Notes: generated from the letters alone by a model not told the origin. DNA of 64,000 nt from Lacrimispora amygdalina (GCF_900205965.1 NZ_OAOF01000007.1:1-64000), one strand, 5' to 3'. Shown: positions 16,429 through 29,736, counted from the stretch's first letter. Numbers and translations are program-made.

Positions 16429-16621
16429 ATGGTGCCGTGGATGATAAGCCATTCTGGCGAGAGATTTAATAACTAAGCAATATTAACCAAGAAAATACTT
16501 ATTCCTTTCTTCTGTTATATTACACGGTTATTCCCCAGAAGATGCTTATTTTATGGCACTTTTTGAATAGTTGAGCATGTGAAGAAATCTCTGTAAATGT
16601 GAATCTTCTATGATATTGAGT

Positions 16622-16653
16622 GGGCTGAATTCTTCTAAAAGAAGGTTCAGCCC
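16622..16653 (+). terminator. Hairpin, probable terminator
   Basis: GGGCTGAA pairs with TTCAGCCC, with an inner TCTTCT/AGAAGG-type stem and one bulge, followed by TTGATTTAT. It probably ends the transcript through the polyferredoxin relic. Confidence 0.5.
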
Positions 16654-16981
16654 TTGATTTATATATAACTGCACATGCTGGGCATGTCAAGGGCAGACGG
16701 AACTTTCCGCCTGTTTTTTCTCTTATGTCAAACTATTATTCCGGTAGGCGTCCCTCTAGCATATAAACCATTGGGTGAATAGTAGTGAAAAAATGGCGTG
16801 CTGTGTCGCATTTCTTACATGTAATATAAATATTAGATAAATATCGTATAATGAGATAACAACATGATGTAGAGCTAAAAAAGTACAATTCAATGAGAAA
16901 GGATGTCGAATTAATAGAAGTGCCGGTGTTGATACAAAAATTACCTGTTGGGTGATAATTGATCGCATACTCTATCATACT

Positions 16982-17011
16982 GCCGTGCATCTCCCCCTTC
17001 GGGATATCGGC
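16982..17011 (+). promoter_or_regulatory. 5' leader hairpin shared with the second esterase gene
   Basis: GCCG...CGGC with an inner TCCC/GGGA stem. The surrounding text (ACTCT.ATCAT..TGCCGTG.ATC...GGGATA.CGGC...AAAG) closely matches the leader at 22070-22125 in front of the paralogous CE1 gene. Either it is a copied piece of a gene duplication or a conserved regulatory structure. Confidence 0.5.
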
Positions 17012-17151
17012 GGTTTAAAGATAAGTTTATTTTATAATAAACAATAAGGTAGTGAAAGGGGGGCAGTGAAAACTTAAAGATAAGCAATAAGAGTGCAGTG
17101 TACATACTAAAAAGGAAGGAGGTTAATATGGTGACGTAACGATGAATTTAA

Positions 17152-19299
<2,148 letters not shown>

Positions 19300-19414
19300 G
19301 TTGGCATGTAAAACCTATGATTTTACCGTCTTTAAAAAGTACTTGTTGGGCACAATTTTGAAGTTACCTCATATACTATAAAGATACGTTTTAAAAAATC
19401 AGGAGGAAACGGGT

Positions 19415-22069
19415 ATGCTAAAAAAGAAGGCATCCAAAAGAAGTGTTTTATTAATTCTCTCTTTGATAACTGTATTATGCAGCATATTTACTTTTACTGT
19501 CTTTCCGATAGCTGCATCCGCTGCGACTCAGGCAACCTATTATGTTTCGCCGACAGGAAGCGACAGCAACCCAGGAACGCTAACAGCACCCTTCCAAACA
19601 ATTGCAAAGGCGCGGGACGCTGTCCGCATGATCAACAGCAATATGACCGGAGATATCTATATTTATTTGCGGGGCGGAAACTACAGTATCACCAGTACCG
19701 TTACTTTCGGACCACAGGATTCGGGGACAAACGGATACAGGATCTATTACCAGGCATACCCGGATGAAACGCCTATCCTGAACGGTGCAACAAAAGTTAC
19801 AGGCTGGACTCAGCATAGTGGCAATATTTATAAGGCTGCGCTCAATCGTTCGACCAAATTGAGAAACCTTTATGTGAATGACCAGAGGGCTTCGATGACC
19901 AGCAAAACCGTAACAGCCCGCGGAGGGTACGGGACTTATTCCGTAACTGCAGGACAGGCTGGTTGGGCATGGACAAGCGGCAGTAAGAGTGACGGGGTTC
20001 AGTATAATACATCGGATGTACCGGCAATTGCCAGAAACAAAGATGACCTTGAGATCGTAAACGGTACTACCTGGAATGAAAATATAGTTTGTACCAGGGA
20101 TGTCATTACATCCGGCAGTAACAGAGTGCTTCTTTTACAGCAGCCTTATGGTGCGATAGCACAGACTCCGGGGTGGGGTGCAGCCTTTAGCGCTTCCGGT
20201 ACCCATACGATATATAATGCCTACGAATTCTTAAATTCTCCTGGACAATTTTATTTTGACAAGACGGCAAAAACGCTTTATTACTATATCCGTCCAGGTG
20301 AGAATATGGCCACTGCCGATGTAGAGGCTCCTGTTGTAGAGAAGCTGATCGACATCGCAGGAACATCAACGACTAACAGGGTCAGGAATATCACCTTCCA
20401 GGGCATTACTTTTGAAAATACGGATTACAGCCTTGTGAATGTTGCAGGATCACACGGTAAATCCACATGTCAGGCGGCACAGGCATTTATCGCTTTTTAT
20501 AACGACAATTGGCACAACACCAAGTATGATCTTGTTGATACATTGCCGGGAATGATCAACGTAAGCAGCAGCGATTCCATCAACTTTATAAGAAATACAG
20601 TGAAGCATAGCGGCAATGATGGAATTTCCATGGTAAACGATGTTATAAATTCCAGTCTTATGGGCAACTACATCACGGACATCACATCCAGCGGCATCAC
20701 GGTAGGGCATCCGCAGCATGTTTATATCGGAGATGGTGGAAACCATGCAAAATATGCTCCCGGCGTAGAAGGGGTTTGTAAGAATAACACCATCAATAAT
20801 AATTTGTTGTACAACATAAGCACGTCTCACGGATTTGGTGGATGTGCCGCCATCACGGCTTACTTTGTGGATACCATCAAAATAACGAATAACCATGTTC
20901 AATCAACAGCATACAATGGAATCCATTTAGGATGGGGATGGTGTAATTTCACTGACTCCACTACCTGTAAAAACAACACAGTAAGTAATAACCGGATTAT
21001 TAATACCTTAACCAGGCTTCATGACAGCGGAGCCATCTATACCATCGGACAGATGCCGGGCACGAACATTAACCAGAACTATGTCAGGGGAATTCCTCCT
21101 GCAACCTCCGGTCCGACCTATGGTTTGCATAATGATGAAGGAACTGCCTATATCAATGAAAATGACAACGTACTGGATATTGATCCGGGGGTAAAGTATA
21201 CCATCAACTGTGAGGATTTTGGACAAAAACACGATTTAACCATACTGCGGACCTATGCTACCGTAAGTAAAATGGGCGTTAATCCTCCAAACAGTAAAAT
21301 TGATCCCCCGGTTGTCGTACCGGATAACGTATGGCCTTTGACACAGTATACCACCTGTTTGAATTCGGGAATCCAGGAAGCATACAGGGATATTATCCCG
21401 GCGAACCTGCTTTCAGCACCGGATTATGTGTTCCCTGCAAGTTGTGCTGCTGCAGCCGGAACTGGCATGAGTATAAGGAGCAGCGGGAATTCTTCAAATA
21501 CGGTATGGTTTGCCCCGGCCGGAACAACCAGTTTTGTCGAGGGATCTACAATGACGAAAGCGGAAGGAACGGCCACATCGATTACCGCCCCAGCCGCCGC
21601 CGGTACGTACCGGTTGTGTGTAGTAAATTCACAAGGCATGAAGATGGGTGAATCGTCGGCACTGCTCCGGGTAAGCGGATCGCCTTCACAGATTGAAGCG
21701 GAAAGTTTCAGCAGCCAATCGGGTATTCAATCGGAAACCTGCAGTGAAGGAGGACAGAACATTGGGTATATTGAAAATGGTGATTATGCCGTATACAACA
21801 ATATCAATTTCGGCGCCGGAGCGGCAAGCTTCCAGGCCAGAGTGGCCAGCGGCACCAGTGGAGGGAATATTGAGATCAGGCTGGACAGTCTTACTGGTCC
21901 TTTAGTAGGCACTTGTTCTATCACTGGGACTGGCGGCTGGCAGACGTGGGCTACCAGAACCTGCAGTGTCAGCGGAGCAAGCGGGACGCATAATGTATAC
22001 TTGAAATTTACCGGCGGGAGCGGTTACTTATTCAATATAAACTGGTTCCAATTTACCGGGGGAAGATAG
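19415..22069 (+). CDS. Secreted right-handed beta-helix glycosidase (GH141-like) with CBM6
   Basis: This 884-residue protein has a signal peptide, then Y-Y-V-S-P-T-G-S-D-S-N-P-G-T, the usual entry to secreted parallel beta-helix enzymes. K-L-R-N-L-Y-V-N-D-Q-R-A near residue 150 resembles GH141 enzymes, a family with a xylanase from Clostridium thermocellum and an alpha-L-fucosidase. Asn-rich helix coils (N-N-H-V, N-N-R-I-I-N) run to about 560. After a linker domain, a CBM6 occupies residues 757-884. It lies between two CE1 genes, matching the make-up of clostridial xylan loci. Xylanase or another hemicellulase activity is inferred; GH120-like enzymes are an alternative. AGGAGG fixes the start. 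Confidence 0.72.
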   Translation: MLKKKASKRSVLLILSLITVLCSIFTFTVFPIAASAATQATYYVSPTGSDSNPGTLTAPFQTIAKARDAVRMINSNMTGDIYIYLRGGNYSITSTVTFGPQDSGTNGYRIYYQAYPDETPILNGATKVTGWTQHSGNIYKAALNRSTKLRNLYVNDQRASMTSKTVTARGGYGTYSVTAGQAGWAWTSGSKSDGVQYNTSDVPAIARNKDDLEIVNGTTWNENIVCTRDVITSGSNRVLLLQQPYGAIAQTPGWGAAFSASGTHTIYNAYEFLNSPGQFYFDKTAKTLYYYIRPGENMATADVEAPVVEKLIDIAGTSTTNRVRNITFQGITFENTDYSLVNVAGSHGKSTCQAAQAFIAFYNDNWHNTKYDLVDTLPGMINVSSSDSINFIRNTVKHSGNDGISMVNDVINSSLMGNYITDITSSGITVGHPQHVYIGDGGNHAKYAPGVEGVCKNNTINNNLLYNISTSHGFGGCAAITAYFVDTIKITNNHVQSTAYNGIHLGWGWCNFTDSTTCKNNTVSNNRIINTLTRLHDSGAIYTIGQMPGTNINQNYVRGIPPATSGPTYGLHNDEGTAYINENDNVLDIDPGVKYTINCEDFGQKHDLTILRTYATVSKMGVNPPNSKIDPPVVVPDNVWPLTQYTTCLNSGIQEAYRDIIPANLLSAPDYVFPASCAAAAGTGMSIRSSGNSSNTVWFAPAGTTSFVEGSTMTKAEGTATSITAPAAAGTYRLCVVNSQGMKMGESSALLRVSGSPSQIEAESFSSQSGIQSETCSEGGQNIGYIENGDYAVYNNINFGAGAASFQARVASGTSGGNIEIRLDSLTGPLVGTCSITGTGGWQTWATRTCSVSGASGTHNVYLKFTGGSGYLFNINWFQFTGGR

Positions 22070-22084
22070 TGTACTCTAATCATG

Positions 22085-22115
22085 TTGCCGTGTATCCCGT
22101 TTGGGATACCGGCAA
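22085..22115 (+). promoter_or_regulatory. 5' leader hairpin before the second CE1 gene
   Basis: TTGCCG, a bulged T and GTATCCC pair with GGGATAC and CGGCAA around a GTTT loop. It is the counterpart of 16982-17011. It sits 18 bp before the ATG at 22133 and so could affect translation or RNA stability. Confidence 0.5.
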
Positions 22116-22120
22116 TATAA

Positions 22121-23089
<969 letters not shown>

Positions 23090-23111
23090 CCTATTGATTG
23101 GAGGTAAATCT

Positions 23112-24878
23112 ATGAAAAAAGTATGTAGAGTTGTAGTTTTCCTGTTGGCTATTTCCCTATTTCAGTCAACAGAGTGTTATGCAGACAATCCGATCGTACA
23201 AACGAATTATACTGCGGATCCTGCCCCGATGGTCTATAACGGGACTTGCTATTTGTATACCACTCATGACGAGGACACCATCGTCAATAATTTTTATACC
23301 ATGAATGACTGGAGATGCTATTCCTCCACCGACATGCAAAACTGGACGGATCATGGATCACCGTTGTCTTACAAAACATTCAGTTGGGCGCAAGGCGATG
23401 CATGGGCCGGCCAGGTTATTAATAGGAACGGGAAGTTTTATTTCTACGGTCCGATGACCCGGAAAAACGCCGGGGGCGCAAGGGTAATCGGTGTAGCAGT
23501 ATCAGACAGCCCGACCGGGCCGTTCACCGATCCTCTCGGGAAACCCTTAATCACCAATAACGGGGCGCAGGATATCGACCCTACCGTATTCATTGACGAC
23601 AACGGACAGGCGTATCTCTACTGGGGGAACGGTAACCTCTATTATGTGAAGTTGAATCAGGATATGATTTCATACTCAGGCGGTATTGTCCAGGTATCTC
23701 CAAAACCAGCGAGTTTTATCGAAGGTCCGTGGTTCTACAAGCGTAATAATTTATTTTACATGGTATACGCGGGTATGACCGGAGGATCCGAAAATATCTC
23801 CTATGCGACCAGCAACAGTCCTACCGGGCCATGGACCTCCAGGGGAACTATTATGGGTTCGCAAAACAGCTATACAAACCATCCGGGAGTAATGGATTAT
23901 AAGGGAAACTCCTACCTCTTTTACCATACCGGTACTTTACCGGGAGGCGGAAGCTACCATCGTTCTGTTGGCTTGGAACAATTCAAATACAATGCAGATG
24001 GCACAATTCCCAGTATTCCAATAACCAAAAATGGTCCGGACCAGCTTAGTAATCTAGACCCATATGTCAAAACTGAAGCTGAAACAATTTGCTGGGAATC
24101 CGGTGTTGAGACAGAAAAATGCAGTGAAGGCGGAATGGATGTATGTTATATCGAAAACGGGGACTGGATAAAAGTAAAAGGTGTAGATTTTGGTTCCGGT
24201 GCGGCATCTTTTGATGCAAGAGTAGCTTCGGCAACTAACGGCGGGAATATTGAACTCCGCCTTGACAGCGAGACAGGGAAACTGGTGGGAACCTGTGCTG
24301 TTTCAAGTACCGGAGGCTGGCAGACCTGGATAACTAAGTCCTGTAATGTAAGCGGTGCAACAGGAGTACATGACCTATACTTAAAATTTACCGGCGGAAG
24401 CGGTTCTCTATTTAACTTCAACTGGTGGAAGTTCACCGGCACAGGTGTAACTCCTGGCCAGAGATCGGCTTTTTCACAGATAGAAGCGGAAAGCTACAAC
24501 ACCCAGTCTGGAATCCAAACCGAAAGCTGCAGCGAAGGAGGGGAGAATGTCGGGTATATCGAAAATGGGGATTATGCAGTTTACAACAATATCGATTTTG
24601 GCAATGGTGCAGAAAGCTTTCAGGCCAGAGTCGCCAGTTCCGCCAGCGGAGGAAACATTGAGATCAGGCTGGATAGTCTTACCGGTCCTTTAGCAGGGAC
24701 TTGTCCGGTTGCCGGAACCGGAGGCTGGCAGACTTGGGCTGATGTAATGTGCAGTGTTAACGGAGTAAGCGGAAAACATGACTTATACCTGAAATTTACA
24801 GGAGGAAGCGGATATTTATTCAACCTTAACTGGTTCAAGTTTACCGGTGGAAGTGTGGATGAACAGACTATGCCTTAA
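23112..24878 (+). CDS. Secreted GH43 arabinofuranosidase/xylosidase with two CBM6 modules
   Basis: This 588-residue protein has a signal peptide (to E-C-Y-A-D). Residues 25-310 form a five-bladed beta-propeller of family GH43 with the three acidic centres: Asp in Y-T-A-D-P-A-P-M-V, Asp in D-I-D-P-T-V-F-I-D-D and Glu in F-I-E-G-P-W-F-Y-K. Two CBM6 modules follow (about 318-443 and 455-580); the second is nearly identical to those of the neighbours while the first is more divergent. The enzyme should remove arabinose from arabinoxylan or cut xylo-oligosaccharides. The start at 23112 (M-K-K-V-C-R) follows GGAGG; the frame is open further upstream into the preceding gene. Confidence 0.88.
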   Translation: MKKVCRVVVFLLAISLFQSTECYADNPIVQTNYTADPAPMVYNGTCYLYTTHDEDTIVNNFYTMNDWRCYSSTDMQNWTDHGSPLSYKTFSWAQGDAWAGQVINRNGKFYFYGPMTRKNAGGARVIGVAVSDSPTGPFTDPLGKPLITNNGAQDIDPTVFIDDNGQAYLYWGNGNLYYVKLNQDMISYSGGIVQVSPKPASFIEGPWFYKRNNLFYMVYAGMTGGSENISYATSNSPTGPWTSRGTIMGSQNSYTNHPGVMDYKGNSYLFYHTGTLPGGGSYHRSVGLEQFKYNADGTIPSIPITKNGPDQLSNLDPYVKTEAETICWESGVETEKCSEGGMDVCYIENGDWIKVKGVDFGSGAASFDARVASATNGGNIELRLDSETGKLVGTCAVSSTGGWQTWITKSCNVSGATGVHDLYLKFTGGSGSLFNFNWWKFTGTGVTPGQRSAFSQIEAESYNTQSGIQTESCSEGGENVGYIENGDYAVYNNIDFGNGAESFQARVASSASGGNIEIRLDSLTGPLAGTCPVAGTGGWQTWADVMCSVNGVSGKHDLYLKFTGGSGYLFNLNWFKFTGGSVDEQTMP

Positions 24879-24983
24879 TATGTACATTCTATTACAAAAT
24901 TACCTTGTTTGCTTTAAAGACGTGCGCTCTAAAGTTGTTTATAACAATACCGTTAAATTCAAATAAGGAGGTAATTGTGGATT

Positions 24984-26054
24984 ATGAAGAAAAAATCAGT
25001 ATTTATTATTGGATTAGTTTTATCATTGGCATCTTTCAATGTAGTACATGCTGCTTCATCGTATATTGATTATTTTAAAACCACACCGATAATCGATTCC
25101 CTATCGTCGTCCTGTTGGGGCGCTGCGGCAGTGGGCCCTCGTGATCAATCCAACGGTTTGGAAGACAGGACCATGTCGAAGTATGCTTATTGGGATGGAG
25201 GAATCATTAAGGGGCCGGATGGCACGTATCATATGTTTGCCAGCCGGTGGAATCAATCTGCCGGTCACAACGGGTGGTTTGGCTCTGTGGCTGTTCATGC
25301 GACGAGCTCCAATTTGTATGGACCTTATACGGACAAGGGTATGTGCTGGCCCAACGATCAGGGCGGTAAAGGTCACAACGTGGTTCCGCTGCAACTAAAA
25401 GACGGGCGGTATGCAATCCTCGTGAGTGAAACCAGACGGCCGGCTGACATTTTTGTCTCCAATTCACTGGATGGCCCTTGGTCAAAGCTGGGTAGTGTAT
25501 CGATTACTCCAAATGCTTACTCATCCAAATATACAGCGTCCAATGTTTACATTATGCTTCGCCCGGATGGACGTTATGGGTTGATTGAAAGAGATGGGGT
25601 AATTGGTATTGCTGATAATGTCCTTGGACCTTACACCATTCAGGGAACCAATATTTATGCGAAGATTCCCGGTTGTCCGACAGTCAATATGGAAGATCCT
25701 GTTATGTGGTATAGTGGTGGCCTTTATCATATTATTGTCAATAAGTGGGACACACGTAAGGCGTATCACATCACTTCCCAAGATGGTATCAGCAACTGGA
25801 AATTAGAACCGGGATACGCCTATGACCCGACAGCGAATTTTATCCGCTATTCAAATGGTGCGGTCAATCATTGGAATAAATTAGAACGACCCAATGTGTA
25901 TATGGAGAATGGACATGTGGTTGCAATGACACTTGCGGCGATAGACGTTGCAAAAGACCAGGACTTGGGCAATGACAGTCATGGCAGTAAGGTTATTGTC
26001 ATTCCGTTTGATGGTGCCGCATTAGATTCCGGGGGGTGTTCTGCCAACTCCTGA
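24984..26054 (+). CDS. Secreted beta-propeller glycosidase (GH43-like); C-terminal CBM6 lost by frameshift
   Basis: The product has 356 residues. A signal peptide (to V-H-A-A) is followed by a five-bladed propeller-like domain with A-Y-W-D-G-G-I-I-K-G-P-D-G-T-Y-H-M-F, G-H-N-V-V and N-M-E-D-P-V-M-W-Y-S-G-G. These suit the GH43/GH117 superfamily; the subfamily and substrate are not clear. The frame ends at 26054 just after a G6 run (26031-26036). With one G fewer it would continue into [16 protein letters not shown], the same linker as in the CE1-CBM6-CE6 enzyme, and a full CBM6. The ATG at 24984 fits AAGGAGG best; an upstream TTG is too close. Confidence 0.75.
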   Translation: MKKKSVFIIGLVLSLASFNVVHAASSYIDYFKTTPIIDSLSSSCWGAAAVGPRDQSNGLEDRTMSKYAYWDGGIIKGPDGTYHMFASRWNQSAGHNGWFGSVAVHATSSNLYGPYTDKGMCWPNDQGGKGHNVVPLQLKDGRYAILVSETRRPADIFVSNSLDGPWSKLGSVSITPNAYSSKYTASNVYIMLRPDGRYGLIERDGVIGIADNVLGPYTIQGTNIYAKIPGCPTVNMEDPVMWYSGGLYHIIVNKWDTRKAYHITSQDGISNWKLEPGYAYDPTANFIRYSNGAVNHWNKLERPNVYMENGHVVAMTLAAIDVAKDQDLGNDSHGSKVIVIPFDGAALDSGGCSANS

Positions 26055-26460
26055 CCCAATATCAGCCTTTACTCAGATCGAAGCGGAGAGTTACAATAAC
26101 CAATCGGGAGTTCAAACCGAAAGCTGTACGGAAGGTGGGGAGAATGTCGGATATATCGAAAACGGAGATTATGCAGTTTACAGCAATATTGATTTCGGCA
26201 GTGGTGCTGCAAGCTTTCAGGCCAGAGTCGCCAGTGCCACCAGCGGAGGGAATATTGAGATAAGGCTGGATAGTCTTACCGGGACTTTGATAGGGACTTG
26301 TCCGGTTGCCGGGACCGGGGGTTGGCAGACCTGGGCGGCTGCAACGTGCAATGTTAGTGGGGTGAGCGGAAAGCATGACTTATATCTGAAATTTACGGGA
26401 GGAAGCGGATACTTATTCAACCTGAACTGGTTCAAATTTGGTACAGGAAGCTCCGATTAA
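26035..26460 (+). pseudogene. CBM6 module detached from the upstream glycosidase by a frameshift
   Basis: This frame encodes the linker P-T-P-D-P-I-S-A-F and a complete CBM6 ([26 protein letters not shown]) to a TAA at 26458-26460. No start codon or ribosome site of its own is seen. It is the intended C-terminus of the gene at 24984. Confidence 0.8.
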
Positions 26461-26608
26461 GCCCTTTTAAGGGCAGCAAAGAATGTGGTGCAGTAGTTCT
26501 TAATTAAATAATCATGTAGAAAAAGTGGTAGATAAGTTTTCTTATATGAGGCACTCTAATTATACTAATTGCTTTATTTTGTTTGGACATTTCATAGAGA
26601 AAAATCCT

Positions 26609-26646
26609 AAGGCATCGGAATGAAAAATTTCGGTGCCTTTTTTTAT
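26609..26646 (+). terminator. Rho-independent terminator ending the xylan cluster
   Basis: AAGGCATCGGAA pairs with TTTCGGTGCCTT (G-U pairs included) and a long T-run follows. No gene is seen between it and 26858. Confidence 0.85.
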
Positions 26647-26858
26647 AGACAGAGCACAGCTGTAAGTTATCACTCAGCTGGAAGATCATAAATAGGGGTA
26701 ACAGCCTGATTAGAAGTGGGTTGTGTGATTTCACAGTTACGGCAGGCCATTTTTAGCCGGCGAAGCCTTTTCGATTAATTCTGGGAGTAACGGCGATTTT
26801 GGGTTCAAACGCCCCATTGCAATCTCTGGGAATATTAAGAGATATCCTTATTCCAAGA

Positions 26859-27725
26859 CTACTCATATTTTAGCATAAGCGAATCACAAATCGGTTTATA
26901 TCCGATTTTTTGATATATACTATTGGATGTTGGATTCAACAAATCCGTGTATAATACACATTTAGTAAAACCTTTATCTAATGCTATTTGACTTAATTGT
27001 GCCACACATGATGAGGCATATCCTTTGCCACGATAATATGGAGGCGTATATACAAATGCTACACCGATAGCTGTTTGCATCTCTCTCGTAAATCCTGCCA
27101 TAGAAACAGGTGACCCATCAATTTCTAAAACATAAAGTTTCTTTGTAGATAATCTGTAATGATACGCGTTAGCATCATGTGGAATAGACATTTCAGTATT
27201 TCCATATACAGCTGCCGCATTAAACGCTTCCATCCAATAAGGGAAAAAATGCATATCTTTTTCTTCCAATAATCGAACAACTCCAAATTTCTCAATATCA
27301 GGGTTTACGGCAGTAAGCTCATATATTCTCTGACTCATTGTTGTCTTAAATGTTAATCCCTTTTGAGCCGTATATTCTTTAGCAAATATGTTCGCTAGTC
27401 CTTTTTCGGTTGTCACACCTGGAATATTGTATCCATCCAATCCATCTATTAAACAATTTATAGCTTGATGATTAATTATATTTTCAGTTGAATAAAGTGT
27501 GATATTATGTGGAGGCGTCATTAAAGCAATAAGGCAAATACCGTTAACATCAGAAACAGTTGCCATTACCCATTTTGCAGAATCTCGCCAATCTGTTTTA
27601 TCTTTGCCTTCATTACCAATTATAATATTGCCTAGAAGAATCATATTTTGCGCCTCATCACGCATTAGAACGTCATATGTATCTTTATAAAACTCATGCA
27701 CATCTGTATATAACTTATATTGCAT
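26859..27725 (-). CDS. GNAT-family N-acetyltransferase
   Basis: The 288-residue product has a C-terminal GNAT fold with the acetyl-CoA loop R-G-K-G-Y-A-S-S-C-V near residue 245 and the preceding strand G-V-A-F-V-Y-T-P. The N-terminal half is family-specific. The ATG at 27725 (M-Q-Y-K-L-Y) is chosen because AAAGGAG lies 7 bases upstream; the open frame extends further but has no ribosome site there. Substrate unknown. Confidence 0.8.
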   Translation of the reverse strand: MQYKLYTDVHEFYKDTYDVLMRDEAQNMILLGNIIIGNEGKDKTDWRDSAKWVMATVSDVNGICLIALMTPPHNITLYSTENIINHQAINCLIDGLDGYNIPGVTTEKGLANIFAKEYTAQKGLTFKTTMSQRIYELTAVNPDIEKFGVVRLLEEKDMHFFPYWMEAFNAAAVYGNTEMSIPHDANAYHYRLSTKKLYVLEIDGSPVSMAGFTREMQTAIGVAFVYTPPYYRGKGYASSCVAQLSQIALDKGFTKCVLYTDLLNPTSNSIYQKIGYKPICDSLMLKYE

Positions 27726-28211
27726 TTTACTATCTCCTTTCACTAAACTGAAACTGTCTGTGTGGATCAACGGATGCTCCTTATCACTTAGAGTATCAAT
27801 TGCATCAACCAATATGTTATTTATCAAAGAGGTGTTCGGCGTTGTATTAATCCTTCATGCAGGGAAGCATTCCGTCAAAACATAACAATCATATTTTTAG
27901 AGAGATTATTCAGTTCATCCTTAGTAATAGTAGTCTTTTCCATAGGATTATTATACCATGAAAGCTCTGAAATTCAGCATATTCTGGTACTTTTTAGCTT
28001 AGGGATCGTAGATTTTACTGTCAAGAAGCTTTAAGAGGTTTAATACGGGTGGACAGCTATTTTCCAGGAAATGAAATTGGTGGATTATATGAGTATATTA
28101 TAGAAGATGAGTTTTAATTCCAGTTGCTTCCGCTGAACATTATGTTGTGAGAGAATTATATTGAAATTAATTAAAATACTATAAGGATAGTTTTTTAGAA
28201 AGGTTGGTATT
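27726..28211. other. Intergenic region with short gene scraps
   Basis: On the minus strand, 27875-27943 encodes a 22-residue scrap, M-E-K-T-T-I-T-K-D-E-L-N-N-L-S-K, that resembles the N-terminus of IS66-type transposases. On the plus strand about 28000-28119 there is a C-terminal scrap ending G-G-L-Y-E-Y-I-I-E-D-E-F that I do not recognise. No intact gene is seen. Confidence 0.3.
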
Positions 28212-28532
28212 ATGAAAGAGAAAGAAATGCTTTTAAGTGATGTAATTGTTCGTTCTAAAAGAATAAGAAGCAATTATCATGAATTGGAGAACCAATACCA
28301 CGGCAGTGAATGGACAATAGAAGAGGATGCACTTGCTTTTTTAACAGATGCAGGGATTGTCGGGCGGTTGACAATGGCTAAGCAAAAGCGTTGGCCAGTT
28401 TCGGGTGATGAAATATCGCAATTAGAACATAAACTAAGTGAATGTATATGGTGGATTCTTGTGCTTGCAGATCGCATGGATATAGATATTATAAAATCAT
28501 TAGATGTGTTCTTATCAAATCTTGAGAGATAA
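28212..28532 (+). CDS. MazG-like nucleotide pyrophosphohydrolase domain protein
   Basis: The 106-residue all-helical protein matches small MazG-like proteins. The clearest part is K-L-S-E-C-I-W-W-I-L-V-L-A-D-R-M-D-I-D-I, which follows the family pattern E-L-x-D-x-x-x-x-x-x-x-L-A-x-x-x-x-x-D. The first metal-binding E-x-x-E is less clear. MazG proteins hydrolyse aberrant or excess NTPs. It stands alone and ends before a 280-base gap. Confidence 0.6.
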   Translation: MKEKEMLLSDVIVRSKRIRSNYHELENQYHGSEWTIEEDALAFLTDAGIVGRLTMAKQKRWPVSGDEISQLEHKLSECIWWILVLADRMDIDIIKSLDVFLSNLER

Positions 28533-28811
28533 TAATTCGATTTATTTACTTTATATCCTATTTTTTGAGAAATAACAGGAGGTGCTATTTTGAAGCGCCT
28601 CTAGGGGAGAATAGGCGGTGCTTATTCATAGAAAAGTTTGTTAGTACATAAACTTAATTTAGTCAGAATTAAAATCGAATGATGTGAATCCATATTTGTT
28701 GACCGGATGATATGACCGTACGGAATTTGTGGAAACAGGCCGTCGTAACTAATTCGATTTTAGGAACATTATTTGAAGTCTCGATTTAAAAAAGAAAGGA
28801 TGAATATAAAT

Positions 28812-29588
28812 ATGGAAAATTTTTTAGACTTAACTGGAAAAGTAGCTGTAGTTACAGGAGCAAGTTCAGGGCTTGGTGCAGATGCGGCACTAGCTTATGC
28901 AAAAGCAGGAGCAGACGTGGCATTACTGGCAAGACGTATTGAAAAGTTAAACGAAGTAAAAGCAGAAATTGAAAAAAAAGGCAGAAAGGCAGTCGCTGTT
29001 GGCTGCGATGTTACGAATGAGGAAAGTGTAAAAACAGCAATGCAATCAGTACTTGATACCTTTGGGCACATTGACATTTTGTTAAATAATGCAGGAATTG
29101 CTGTTCGTGGCGGTGTAGACAGCATGTCAGTGGAAGAATGGGATAAATCCTTTGATACGAATGTGAAGGGAATCTTTTTAGCAAGCAAATATGTACTTCC
29201 ACAGATGAAGGAAAGAGGCTATGGTAAAATTATTAATATTGCTTCCGTTAATGCAGTTGTTGCAGATAAGTTTGATGTATTTATCAGACATTCCTATAAT
29301 TCCTCCAAAGCTGCAGTGGTTGGCTTAACAAGAGGTATGGCAGCTTCTTATGCTAAATATGGTATCACTGTAAATGCCATTGGACCGGCTCTTTTTGAAA
29401 GTGAAATGACGAGTGAAACTTTATTTAAGTCAGAAAACTTTCTCAAACAGTATAATACATTGAATCCTGCAGGACGTCCAGGAAAAAAGGGGGAATTAAA
29501 TGGTACGGTTCTCTATCTTTCCAGTGATAGTTCCAGTTATGTTCAGGGCCAGTTCATAGTCGTAGATGGCGGTGGAGCTCTTGTTTAA
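28812..29588 (+). CDS. Gluconate 5-dehydrogenase-like SDR oxidoreductase
   Basis: This 258-residue classical SDR has T-G-A-S-S-G-L-G for NAD(P) binding, N-N-A-G-I-A, catalytic Ser in I-A-S-V-N and the Y-N-S-S-K catalytic pair, and ends G-Q-F-I-V-V-D-G-G-G. The sequence is close to clostridial proteins annotated as gluconate 5-dehydrogenase (5-keto-gluconate reductase), which interconvert gluconate and 5-ketogluconate. The ATG at 28812 has AAAGGA 11 bases upstream; the ATG at 28800 overlaps that site. It is a single-gene unit. Confidence 0.8.
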   Translation: MENFLDLTGKVAVVTGASSGLGADAALAYAKAGADVALLARRIEKLNEVKAEIEKKGRKAVAVGCDVTNEESVKTAMQSVLDTFGHIDILLNNAGIAVRGGVDSMSVEEWDKSFDTNVKGIFLASKYVLPQMKERGYGKIINIASVNAVVADKFDVFIRHSYNSSKAAVVGLTRGMAASYAKYGITVNAIGPALFESEMTSETLFKSENFLKQYNTLNPAGRPGKKGELNGTVLYLSSDSSSYVQGQFIVVDGGGALV

Positions 29589-29614
29589 GATTGAGGTTTT
29601 TTTATGATACTTAC

Positions 29615-29657
29615 ACGGCGGCATTAAAGGGGATCTTAAAACCCTTAAAACCGCCGT
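29615..29657. terminator. Hairpin between convergent genes
   Basis: ACGGCGG pairs with CCGCCGT, with an inner AAGGG/CCCTT stem. It lies between the SDR gene and the convergent ABC permease gene and could stop transcription from both sides. Confidence 0.5.
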
Positions 29658-29736
29658 TAGTTTACTGTTGTTCTTTAATAGGCATAGATATACCTCTGCT
29701 TTAAATATACACAACCCAGTCCTATGTTTTTGTCTC

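Noticed and set aside
16736..16990. Two overlapping minus-strand ORFs before the esterase gene
   Set aside because: No ribosome site, odd composition and overlap with the structured leader region.
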